Assembly: GCA_959018215.1 (NCBI GenBank)
Contig: CAUEKL010000123.1
Coordinates: forward strand, 1 to 6,941
DNA from: an uncultured Gemmiger sp.
Lineage (GTDB): Bacteria; Bacillota; Clostridia; Oscillospirales; Ruminococcaceae
Reading direction: 5' to 3'
Length of the DNA stretch: 6,941 nucleotides
Position 1 is the stretch's first letter, and every line of letters begins with the position of its first letter. The notes below the pieces were generated by a model, which saw only the letters and a program-made list of their open reading frames with translations, did not search any database and was not told the origin of the DNA. The translations under genes were made by a program, and so were the position numbers. This document shows positions 1 to 5,090 of this stretch, piece after piece.

Positions 1-58
1 ATCGAACTCATAACTAACCCTTAGGAGGGGTTTGTTATATCCATTTAACTACGGAGGC
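1..58 (-). tRNA. tRNA-Arg (anticodon CCT), 3' end cut by window edge
   Basis: On the minus strand, reading from 58 to 1, a tRNA cloverleaf is visible up to the T loop. The 5' acceptor strand is GCCTCCG, followed by TA, a D stem GTTA paired with TAAC around the loop AATGGATA, an anticodon stem AACCC paired with GGGTT around the loop CTCCTAA, a variable loop AGTT, the T-stem strand ATGAG and the start of the T loop TTCGAT. The anticodon is CCT, which reads AGG. The D arm and anticodon arm closely resemble the E. coli argW type of tRNA-Arg, a family often used as a phage integration site. The 3' part of the T arm, the acceptor 3' strand and the discriminator base lie outside the window. All visible stems pair perfectly, so the gene looks functional. 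Confidence 0.92.
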
Positions 59-80
59 ATATAAAGCAATATTCAATTTT

Positions 81-150
81 AAGAGGCTCCCGGATTCGAA
101 CGCTTCAATTGTTAGTAGGCTTGCGCTCTATCCATCTGAGTCGCAGGGAC
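81..150 (-). pseudogene. Degenerate tRNA-Arg-like remnant
   Basis: On the minus strand (150 to 81) there is a run of tRNA hallmarks: a D arm CTCAGATGGATAGAGC, an anticodon-arm start CAAGC with loop CTACTAA, and a T loop GTTCGAATCC. The remainder does not fold. The 3' side of the anticodon stem (CAATTG) pairs with CAAGC at only three positions, the stretch between anticodon loop and T loop is about four bases too short, the T stem has one pair, and the acceptor strands GTCCCTG and AGCCTCT do not match. The loop resembles CTCCTAA of tRNA-Arg(CCT) with one substitution. It lies 22 bases upstream of the intact tRNA-Arg, in the same orientation and presumably in its transcript. I read it as a decayed tRNA-Arg; a non-standard phage-type tRNA is less likely. 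Confidence 0.6.
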
Positions 151-236
151 AGAAAAATCAGCGCAGCTTTTCCGATTTACGATTTCAGAAAGAGAAAGAA
201 TTGCATCGAGAAGTGCAGGCACATAGTAACCATGAA

Positions 237-272
237 GATATCGGGCCGTCACTTATCGGGCGGTCCGATATC
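237..272. repeat. Inverted repeat plus direct repeats at the tRNA promoter start point
   Basis: The 8-bp arms GATATCGG (237-244) and CCGATATC (265-272) are perfect reverse complements. Further inward pairing (245-250 with 259-264) extends the stem to 14 bp with two G-T wobbles when read on the plus strand, but gives two A-C mismatches on the minus strand. The 8-mer TATCGGGC also occurs twice in direct orientation, at 239-246 and 254-261, 15 bp apart. The element covers the expected start point of the minus-strand promoter at 281-309, so a regulator binding site is plausible. It lies ~45 nt past the GH25 stop, but no U tract follows on that strand, so it is a poor terminator for that gene. Confidence 0.5.
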
Positions 273-280
273 GATAATTT

Positions 281-309
281 ATTATACTGTTTTTTTGAGG
301 CAAAATCAA
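281..309 (-). promoter_or_regulatory. Sigma-A-type promoter reading into the tRNA-Arg region
   Basis: On the minus strand, -35 TTGATT (309-304) and a perfect -10 TATAAT (286-281) are separated by exactly 17 bases. Transcription should start near 274 and run leftward through the tRNA remnant to tRNA-Arg(CCT), leaving a leader of about 215 nt before the intact tRNA. The -35 lies just after the stop of the GH25 gene. No other gene on this strand follows before the window edge. Confidence 0.7.
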
Positions 310-315
310 GCGCTG

Positions 316-1251
316 TCACTCTAGGGCGGCTTTGGCGGCATCGATTTTGGCCTTTGCTTCCGAGAGCTGTACTTCACAGGAATTTAAGGTTTCCAGCCTG
401 TTACGGTCTCCCAAGATAGCCGTCCAGTATTCTCCGTCACGGTACCGAAAGATTACCCAATCGTATCCTTCGTATTTCGTTTTGCTCTTCTGCACAACCG
501 GATACGTACCGACGGGCAGATAGCCGACTACGTCGTTAAAGTTTGCGGTGTAGAAATATTCGGTCTGTGCGCCGAAGACGACCAGTTGTTCGCCGTCCAC
601 CGTTTCCATGTCCGGGCCGGAGGTACCGTAACCGTTATAATTTCCGGATTTCAGAATGGGCAAAAAGTCTGTATAGCTGTAATTGAGATCACATGCTCCG
701 GTGATCCCGCCTACGCTGCCGGTGGAAGAATACTGCCACATGGCATAGCTGCCGGAGTAGCCGGGCTGACTGCGGTAGTCGGCCAGCCAGAGAGGATACC
801 CGGCCAGCTGAGACGGGTTGAGGTAATTGTTGATGAAATTGGTGTAGCTGTACCAACCGGCGTACCAGTTGCGCTGATACAGGATATCCATGGCATACTG
901 TACCAAGCCTGTCAGTTGAGTACGACCCAGGGCGGCCAACTTATTGTCCTCCACGTCCACAAAAACCGGGTATTCCAGCTGTAATCCTTCCAGAACGTTC
1001 AAAAACAGGCTTAATTCATTGATCACACCGCTTTGGGTGGTTGCATACGTATAATAATAGGCACCGACCCGAAGTCCGGCGGCGTGAGCGCCGTTCACAT
1101 TCTGCAAAAAATACGGATCCACATACAAACCGCTGTTGTTGCTGGAACCCAGCCGCACAATGACGAACTGCTTGCCGGCAGCGGCCACATTGTTCCAGTT
1201 GATGCTGCCCTGGTAGCGTGATACGTCTATGCCGTTCTGAAAGAGTTCCAT
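316..1251 (-). CDS. GH25 lysozyme-like (N-acetylmuramidase) protein
   Basis: 311 aa. Residues ~5-198 form a glycoside hydrolase family 25 domain, the Cellosyl/LytC type that cuts the MurNAc-GlcNAc bond of peptidoglycan. Visible family marks are GIDVSRYQG (catalytic-site Asp9), VFVDVED with the Asp99/Glu101 pair, MWQYSSTGSVGGI and CDLNYS near residue 188. About residues 215-285 form a second short, aromatic, beta-rich segment that I cannot name; an SH3-like wall-binding role is a guess. The last ~25 residues are charged and look helical. There is no signal peptide or membrane segment, as in phage endolysins or proteins released by other routes. The start is fixed by the domain, which begins right after it. 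The SD (AGGAAGGGGG) lies inside the 3' arm of a terminator-like hairpin, so expression is probably conditional. The gene is last in the row CPBP-tadA-SDR-GH25. Confidence 0.9.
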   Translation of the reverse strand: MELFQNGIDVSRYQGSINWNNVAAAGKQFVIVRLGSSNNSGLYVDPYFLQNVNGAHAAGLRVGAYYYTYATTQSGVINELSLFLNVLEGLQLEYPVFVDVEDNKLAALGRTQLTGLVQYAMDILYQRNWYAGWYSYTNFINNYLNPSQLAGYPLWLADYRSQPGYSGSYAMWQYSSTGSVGGITGACDLNYSYTDFLPILKSGNYNGYGTSGPDMETVDGEQLVVFGAQTEYFYTANFNDVVGYLPVGTYPVVQKSKTKYEGYDWVIFRYRDGEYWTAILGDRNRLETLNSCEVQLSEAKAKIDAAKAALE

Positions 1252-1294
1252 AAAAAAATCCCCCTTCCTGCTTTATGATATGCAGGAAAGGGAA
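1252..1294 (-). terminator. Intrinsic terminator/attenuator that contains the GH25 ribosome binding site
   Basis: On the minus strand the arm CCCTTTCCTGC (1292-1282) pairs with GCAGGAAGGGG (1271-1261) over 11 bp with one T-G wobble, extendable to 13 bp, around the 10-base loop ATATCATAAA. It is followed by A and then seven Ts (1258-1252), which directly abut the GH25 ATG at 1251. This is a full intrinsic terminator shape 11 bases after the SDR stop codon. The 3' arm is also the only Shine-Dalgarno sequence available to GH25. The hairpin should therefore both end most SDR transcripts and hide the GH25 SD in read-through RNA. I found no convincing promoter between the two genes. Confidence 0.8.
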
Positions 1295-1304
1295 GGGTGG
1301 TGTA

Positions 1305-2060
1305 TCAGATGACGAGCCCGCCATTTTGTCCGATGACCTGCCCTGTAATGTAGCCGGCATCCGGCGATGCCAGAAATACAAGGGTTCGGGCAATTTCTTC
1401 GGCAGTGCCCAGACGGCCCACAGGGGTTTCCTCGGCCAGGGCGGCCCGGTCTTCCTCGGAGAAGGACGCCATCATGTCGGTATCAATAACGCCCGGGGCT
1501 ACACAGTTGACCGTAATGCCGGAAGGGCCTTCCTCCTTGGCAAGTGCACGGCATAAACCGATGACGCCGGCTTTGGCTGCGGAATAGTGCACTTCGCAGC
1601 TGCCGCCGGTCTGGCCCCACATACTGCTGATACACAGAATACGCCCGTACTTTCGATGAATCATGCCGGGCAGAACCGCACGGCAGGCATAAAAAACGCC
1701 ATCCAGATCCACACTCATCATTTGCCGCCAGTCCTCATCGGTCAGGTCGGTGAACAGTTTCTGCTGGGCAATCCCCGCATTGCATACGAGAACATGGGGT
1801 CCGCCCAAAACTCGCGCAGTCTGGGCCACAGCCTCCTGAACTGCATGGGAATCGGCGGCATCAGCCATGATGGCAAGGCAGGCGGCGTCGGGGACGGCCT
1901 GTCGCACAGCATCCACAACATGGCGGGCAGCGTCCGGGCGACTGTGCCAGGTAAAAGCAACCCGATATCCGGCTTTGGCAAAGGCCAGCACGGCTGCCGC
2001 GCCGATACCCCGGCTGCCGCCTGTAATCAATACGGTCTGCTGTTCAAGATTGGGTTTCAT
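1305..2060 (-). CDS. SDR-family oxidoreductase, FabG-like (3-oxoacyl-ACP reductase type)
   Basis: 251 aa, the usual length of a classical short-chain dehydrogenase/reductase. It has the NAD(P)-binding TGGSRGIG at 13-20, NAG at 94-96, and the catalytic Ser146, Tyr159 and Lys163 (YSAAK). The tetrad Asn position appears as Asp118 in SVDLDG. The C-terminal VAPG (187-190), TPVGRLG and YITGQVIGQNGG segments match the FabG branch. Arg41 and the nearby Ser after strand 2 are compatible with NADPH use, but the substrate cannot be read from sequence: FabG-like proteins outside fatty acid gene clusters often reduce other carbonyls. ATG at 2060 is preceded by AGGAGG at a good distance, located inside the end of tadA. 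It overlaps tadA by 17 nt, indicating co-transcription and probably coupled translation. Confidence 0.88.
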   Translation of the reverse strand: MKPNLEQQTVLITGGSRGIGAAAVLAFAKAGYRVAFTWHSRPDAARHVVDAVRQAVPDAACLAIMADAADSHAVQEAVAQTARVLGGPHVLVCNAGIAQQKLFTDLTDEDWRQMMSVDLDGVFYACRAVLPGMIHRKYGRILCISSMWGQTGGSCEVHYSAAKAGVIGLCRALAKEEGPSGITVNCVAPGVIDTDMMASFSEEDRAALAEETPVGRLGTAEEIARTLVFLASPDAGYITGQVIGQNGGLVI

Positions 2061-2550
2061 CCATGCCCTCCTTTTTCTTTTTTAGGGCTTTGGCGGCCAG
2101 ACGTTTCTGACGCAAAGAGGCAAAAAACTGCTGCAGCAGCTGTTGGGCTTCTGCTTCCATCAGACCGTGTTCAACGGCAGGATGGTGATTAAAGGGGAGC
2201 GCGAACAAATCGGCCAGAGAACCGCAGCATCCGGCCTTCGGGTCGGAGGCGGCATACACGATGCGCCGCAGCCGGCTGTTGATAATGGCTCCGCTGCACA
2301 TGGGACAGGGTTCCAGGGTTACAAACAACTCGCATTGCCACAGCCGCCAACCACCCAGAATCCGACAGGCCTGGTCAATTGCCATCAGTTCGGCATGGTA
2401 CAAGGCGTTTTTTCCGGTCTCGCGCAGATTGTGGGCGCGTGCAATGATTTCACCGTCTTTGGCAATGACGGCCCCGACAGGCACTTCACCTGCTTCAAAA
2501 GCAAGCCGCGCTTCCTCCAGCGCGGCTTGCATCAATTCCTGATCAGTCAT
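2044..2550 (-). CDS. tadA: tRNA adenosine(34) deaminase TadA
   Basis: 168 aa cytidine/deoxycytidylate deaminase-fold enzyme. The zinc ligands are His52 of HAE (52-54, with Glu54 as the proton shuttle) and Cys82/Cys85 of PCPMC (81-85). GEVPVGAVI (21-29) and HN (40-41) are typical of TadA. The enzyme converts A34 to inosine in tRNA-Arg(ACG), which lets one tRNA read CGU, CGC and CGA. The C-terminal FFASLRQKR followed by a lysine-rich tail fits the helix that contacts tRNA. The TadA-typical TAHAE is here ALYHAE. A guanine deaminase is a possible but less likely relative. The ATG at 2550 lies 7 nt after the CPBP stop with only a modest SD (GGGTGAT) across the junction, so it depends on upstream translation. 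It is the second gene of the minus-strand operon. Confidence 0.93.
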   Translation of the reverse strand: MTDQELMQAALEEARLAFEAGEVPVGAVIAKDGEIIARAHNLRETGKNALYHAELMAIDQACRILGGWRLWQCELFVTLEPCPMCSGAIINSRLRRIVYAASDPKAGCCGSLADLFALPFNHHPAVEHGLMEAEAQQLLQQFFASLRQKRLAAKALKKKKEGMDETQS

Positions 2551-2557
2551 AACAGTA

Positions 2558-3484
2558 TCACCCGACCTGATTCAGATATACGCTGTAAATGGCCAGAAAC
2601 AGTACGGCTACCGTATAGGCCGGGCTGGAAAATACAGCCCATGCATCCACACCGGGACGCAGCCCGGCAGAAAACCGAAATCCCTGCCGCATGGCGTGCC
2701 AGATAAGCCACAAAGCCAGCGGCGGGAAAAAAAGCAGCACGAACAGTTCGGCGCACAGGGCGGTGGAATCCGCTGCATACAGCTGCAGATACGCTACCAC
2801 AAAAGCCAAAGTATTATTCACAAAATGCAGCAACATGCCGGGCAGAATACTCCCGGTCCGCTCGGTGAGCCATCCCAGAAATACCCCGCACACGAAGGCG
2901 GTAATGCCCTGTGCCAGGTCCATGTGCAGCAAGGCGAAGAGAAGGGCCGGCGCAAAGATGGCGGCCGTACTGCCGCAGGGACGCATCAACCCCTGCAGAG
3001 CGCCGCGGAAAAAGACCTCTTCCAGAATGGCGGGTACCACACACAGGCTCAGAAAATCGACCACCAGAGCGCTGCCGCCTGCGGGCAGGGAGGTGGCGCT
3101 GCCTTCGGTGCCCAGCAGATGTCCCAGCAACCCGCCGAACAGGTTGGCGGCATTGGCAACTCCCAGAAATACCGGCAGACAAAAAGCAGGGCTCCAGGGG
3201 GCGGGAATCAGCAGCCGCAGATCACTGGAGCGCAGGCGGGTCAGGCGCAGCAACAAAAAGACCGGCAGAAGGATGCCGCCGATGGCAACCATCATGGAAA
3301 GAATGCCGGCTTCTGTCTGGGAAAAGCCGGTGGGGCTGCTCAGGGTTGCGCCGGGAACCCGCAGCCCCATAGAAAGAGAAACCAGCGCTTCCAGCAGGGA
3401 ACGTATGGCCAGATATCCCACTGCGGCAAGGGCACACCAGGAGGCTGCCCCCTTGACCCCGCGGGTCTTTGCGATTTTTTGCAA
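2558..3484 (-). CDS. CPBP family intramembrane metalloprotease homologue (Abi/CAAX type)
   Basis: 308 aa, strongly hydrophobic, with about eight possible membrane helices (near 15-38, 60-80, 100-124, 140-160, 172-190, 193-208, 222-237, 245-263) and another at 287-304. The three CPBP motifs are present: EEVFFRG (155-161, the glutamate pair plus Arg), FALLHMD with His187, and HFVNN with His220 and Asn224. These residues form the Rce1-type active site in the membrane. Roles in this family include prenyl-protein processing and bacteriocin self-protection; no bacteriocin gene is visible here, so its substrate is unknown. The start is a TTG, with GGAG nine bases upstream; no ATG occurs until residue 40, inside the first hydrophobic region. 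It is first in the operon with tadA, the SDR and possibly GH25, behind a promoter at 3563-3591. Confidence 0.9.
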   Translation of the reverse strand: MQKIAKTRGVKGAASWCALAAVGYLAIRSLLEALVSLSMGLRVPGATLSSPTGFSQTEAGILSMMVAIGGILLPVFLLLRLTRLRSSDLRLLIPAPWSPAFCLPVFLGVANAANLFGGLLGHLLGTEGSATSLPAGGSALVVDFLSLCVVPAILEEVFFRGALQGLMRPCGSTAAIFAPALLFALLHMDLAQGITAFVCGVFLGWLTERTGSILPGMLLHFVNNTLAFVVAYLQLYAADSTALCAELFVLLFFPPLALWLIWHAMRQGFRFSAGLRPGVDAWAVFSSPAYTVAVLFLAIYSVYLNQVG

Positions 3485-3504
3485 AATAGATTACTCCGTT
3501 TCCG

Positions 3505-3527
3505 GCACGGCAAGGCGGGTGCCGTGC
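3505..3527 (-). other. Hairpin in the 5' leader of the CPBP operon
   Basis: GCACGGCA (3505-3512) and TGCCGTGC (3520-3527) are perfect 8-bp arms around a 7-base loop. On the minus strand the hairpin lies in the ~70-nt leader, ending about 8 bases before the GGAG SD of the CPBP gene. There is no adjacent U tract, so it is not a terminator in that direction; it may stabilise the mRNA 5' end. Confidence 0.45.
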
Positions 3528-3562
3528 AGTGTTTGTCGTTTTTTGATGGGTTTGTCACAGTT

Positions 3563-3591
3563 AGTGTACCACAACAAAAACCGTCACACAA
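3563..3591 (-). promoter_or_regulatory. Promoter of the CPBP-tadA-SDR operon
   Basis: On the minus strand, -35 TTGTGT (3591-3586) and -10 TACACT (3568-3563) are 17 bases apart, with a TGG just before the -10 (extended -10). The start should lie near 3556. It sits immediately downstream of the minus-strand terminator at 3611-3655, so the operon is insulated from transcripts coming from the lysR side. Confidence 0.6.
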
Positions 3592-3610
3592 GCCGAGAAA
3601 GAAAAGACGG

Positions 3611-3655
3611 AAAAATAAAAAAACAGCCTCATCGGTTGTGCGGACCGAGGAGGCT
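3611..3655 (-). terminator. Intrinsic terminator between the divergent genes
   Basis: On the minus strand the stem AGCCTC-x-TCGGT (3655-3644) pairs with ACCGA-x-GAGGCT (3636-3625) with one internal C-T mismatch and a 7-base loop, followed by G and TTTTTTTATTTTT (3623-3611). No protein gene on this strand lies upstream within the window, so it needs a non-coding transcript to terminate. It also serves as the 3' end of the candidate small RNA. Confidence 0.75.
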
Positions 3656-3716
3656 ATTAAGAGGAAGGAAAATGAATCGTGTCAGTCAAGGGCGTGTGCG
3701 GCACCCTTGACTTTCT
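3611..3716 (-). ncRNA. Candidate small RNA: two hairpins with identical loops and a terminator
   Basis: Read on the minus strand from about 3716. Hairpin 1 uses AGTCAAGGG (3712-3704) and CCCTTGACT (3692-3684), extended inward by a T-G wobble and a G-C pair, and shows the loop CCGCACA (3701-3695). A 28-base linker follows with the pyrimidine run TTCCTTCCTC (3670-3661), which is complementary to Shine-Dalgarno sequences. Hairpin 2 uses AGCCTC and TCGGT against ACCGA and GAGGCT, with one mismatch, and shows exactly the same loop CCGCACA (3643-3637). It is followed by G, T7, A, T5. The wobble pair in hairpin 1 forms only in minus-strand RNA (C-A mismatch on plus), and the U tract also points to minus. 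A promoter at 3723-3751 would start the RNA 4 nt before hairpin 1. I recognise no named family. Alternatives are an untranslated leader ending in an attenuator, or DNA operator sites for LysR. Confidence 0.6.
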
Positions 3717-3735
3717 CAACTAATCATAGTACAGT
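3707..3735 (+). promoter_or_regulatory. Promoter of the LysR-type regulator gene
   Basis: -35 TTGACT (3707-3712) and -10 TACAGT (3730-3735) are spaced by 17 bases on the plus strand. The start should be near 3742, giving a leader of about 65 nt before the ATG at 3807. The -35 is one arm of the 9-bp inverted repeat 3684-3692/3704-3712, so a protein bound there, or transcription of the opposite-strand RNA, would interfere with this promoter. Confidence 0.6.
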
Positions 3736-3751
3736 ATGCGTGATAAGTAAA
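3723..3751 (-). promoter_or_regulatory. Putative promoter of the candidate small RNA
   Basis: On the minus strand, -35 TTTACT (3751-3746, four of six consensus bases) and -10 TATGAT (3728-3723, five of six) are 17 bases apart. The predicted start, about 3716, falls just before the first hairpin. It overlaps the plus-strand lysR promoter back to back, an arrangement common between LysR-type regulators and their targets. The -35 is weak, which suits an activated promoter. Confidence 0.45.
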
Positions 3752-3806
3752 ATTCATTTTTTTCACATGAAACCTGAATCAAACTCAACACAAGGAGAAC
3801 CGGGGT

Positions 3807-4685
3807 ATGACGCTGCTCAGCTGTCTGATTTTTTCCACCATTGCCCAGGAAGGGTCCTTCGCCCGCGCTGCGGAGCAGCTTCATCTGACGCCCTCCGCCA
3901 TCAGCCATGCAGTGGCCGGCATGGAGTCGGAGTGCGGGTTCCCGTTGTTTACCCGTACCAAAACCGGGGTGACCATGACGGCCGCGGCCGAAAGCCTGAT
4001 GCCTGCCGTGCGCCGGGTACTGGCCAGCAGTGAATCTCTGGATCAGTCCATTGCCCAGGTCAACGGGCTGCATAAAGGTGTGCTTCGGGTAGGCGTGTTC
4101 AACAGTGCCTGCGTGGTCTGGCTGCCCCGCCTGGTGCCTTCCTTTGAAAAAGAGTACCCCGGCATTAAAGTGGAAGTCTATCAGGGCAGTTACGCCGATA
4201 TTGCCGCGTGGCTAAAAAACGGCACGGCGGAACTGGGATTTTTGTCCGACTCCTGCTCCCAGGAACTGGACTTTGAACCTTTGTATACGGACCCCTTGGT
4301 CTGTATCGCGCCTTTGGAGTTTACCCCCAAGCGGCCAGGGCAGGTCAGCGCCGACGAGCTGCGCGGCGTTCCCTTTGTCAGCCAGCGGGCCGATACGGAT
4401 GCCGATATCCAGAACTATCTGAAACGAAATGACCTGCACGTGCATACCGCCTGTTATGTGATTGACGACGAGTCCATGGTGGGAATGGTGGCCTGCGGGC
4501 AGGGGGTGGCCATTATGCCACAGCTGCTTTTGACCCGCCCCAGCCGGGAAACAGGGGTACAGGTGCTGACCCTGGAACCGGCCGCGGGACGAAGCATTGG
4601 ATTGGCATGCCTTGACAAAAACGGACTTTCGCCGGCTGCCCGGGAATTTGCCCGTCGGGTTCGGGTCTTTTCCAAAACACTCTGA
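3807..4685 (+). CDS. LysR-type transcriptional regulator
   Basis: 292 aa, normal LTTR length. Residues 1-60 are the winged helix-turn-helix (IFSTIAQEGSFARAAEQLHL, then TPSAISHAVAGME, then PLFTRTKTGVTMTAA), followed by the linker helix to ~88. Residues ~91-290 are the periplasmic-binding-like effector domain, starting GVLRVGVF and including the LVPSFEKEYPGIKVEVYQG and AELGFLSD segments. It should bind DNA as a tetramer and change promoter activity when a small ligand binds; the ligand cannot be told. The ATG at 3807 has AAGGAG about ten bases upstream. It is a single-gene unit, divergent from the CPBP operon and from the candidate small RNA, which are its most likely targets besides itself. 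No T-tract terminator follows; the rpmE promoter starts 19 bases after the stop. Confidence 0.95.
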   Translation: MTLLSCLIFSTIAQEGSFARAAEQLHLTPSAISHAVAGMESECGFPLFTRTKTGVTMTAAAESLMPAVRRVLASSESLDQSIAQVNGLHKGVLRVGVFNSACVVWLPRLVPSFEKEYPGIKVEVYQGSYADIAAWLKNGTAELGFLSDSCSQELDFEPLYTDPLVCIAPLEFTPKRPGQVSADELRGVPFVSQRADTDADIQNYLKRNDLHVHTACYVIDDESMVGMVACGQGVAIMPQLLLTRPSRETGVQVLTLEPAAGRSIGLACLDKNGLSPAAREFARRVRVFSKTL

Positions 4686-4704
4686 AAAGAGGACAAAACA
4701 GCTC

Positions 4705-4733
4705 TTGACAAATGGACAGGTCTTTGGTATACT
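4705..4733 (+). promoter_or_regulatory. Strong promoter of rpmE
   Basis: A consensus -35 TTGACA (4705-4710) is followed after 17 bases by -10 TATACT (4728-4733), with TGG just upstream (extended -10). The start should be near 4740. It is the strongest promoter in the window, in keeping with a ribosomal protein gene. Confidence 0.85.
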
Positions 4734-4739
4734 TTTACG

Positions 4740-4870
4740 GCAATCGTTTGAAAGGCTGCTCCGTTCGCACAGGATGGCGTATGCTGGTAGCCGATAAGTC
4801 AAGATTGTGATGAGCACATATATTGAGTATGGCTCCCGTTAGTCATGATCGAGAAAGAGGTGAAAACGCA
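4740..4870 (+). other. Structured 5' leader of rpmE, possible L31 autoregulatory leader
   Basis: About 130 nt lie between the predicted start and the rpmE ATG, long for a 68-codon gene. A clear hairpin joins GAGC-a-CATA (4812-4820) to TATG-GCTC (4828-4835) with one bulged A and a 7-base loop. GGCT (4754-4757) can also close with AGCC (4789-4792) around a longer domain. Ribosomal protein leaders that bind their own product, including for L31 in Firmicutes, are known, so an autoregulatory role is plausible, but I cannot match it to a specific consensus by eye. Confidence 0.4.
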
Positions 4871-5077
4871 ATGAAGGAAGGCATCCATCCGAAGTATATG
4901 GATTGCACCATCACCTGCGCCTGCGGCAACGTTATCCAGACCCGTTCTACCCGTCCGGAGATCCGCGTCGAAGTCTGCAGCAAGTGCCATCCGTTCTACA
5001 CCGGCAAGCAGAAGCTGGTTGATACCGGCGGACGTGTCGAGCGCTTCAAGCGCCGCTACGCCAAGGCTGGCAAGTAA
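4871..5077 (+). CDS. rpmE: 50S ribosomal protein L31 (zinc-binding, C+ type)
   Basis: 68 aa, typical for bacterial L31. It begins MKEGIHPKY, and the CxC pair Cys16/Cys18 (CACGN) plus Cys36/Cys39 (CSKCHPFYTGKQK) form the zinc site of the C+ form. The protein sits at the interface between the large and small ribosomal subunits. In Bacillus the zinc-containing form is exchanged for a Cys-free form under zinc shortage; no such paralogue is seen here. The start is the ATG at 4871 with AGAGGTG 8 bases upstream; the frame is open further upstream but has no family similarity there. It is a single-gene unit with its own promoter, leader and terminator. Confidence 0.97.
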   Translation: MKEGIHPKYMDCTITCACGNVIQTRSTRPEIRVEVCSKCHPFYTGKQKLVDTGGRVERFKRRYAKAGK

Positions 5078-5090
5078 TCATGTTTCGATT

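Noticed and set aside
81..150. Amber-suppressor reading (anticodon CTA) of the tRNA-like remnant
   Set aside because: Shifting the loop to place CTA at 34-36 leaves no pairing anticodon stem.
3672..3710. Plus-strand 12-codon mini-ORF MNRVSQGRVRHP with a GAGGAAGG SD-like sequence, possible leader peptide
   Set aside because: It lies upstream of the lysR promoter, has no visible plus-strand promoter, and its SD-like bases are explained as the complement of the small RNA pyrimidine linker.
2696..4033. Long 445-codon plus-strand open frame
   Set aside because: It runs antisense to the CPBP gene and out of frame through lysR, is low-complexity Gln/Gly-rich with no domain; a shadow of GC-rich coding sequence.
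4686..4707. AAGAG/CTCTT hairpin as a terminator for lysR
   Set aside because: Only 5 bp and no U tract; it also runs into the rpmE -35.
4823..4870. Upstream extension of rpmE from a TTG at 4823
   Set aside because: The added 16 residues have no L31 similarity, and a proper SD precedes the ATG at 4871; the extension overlaps the leader hairpin.
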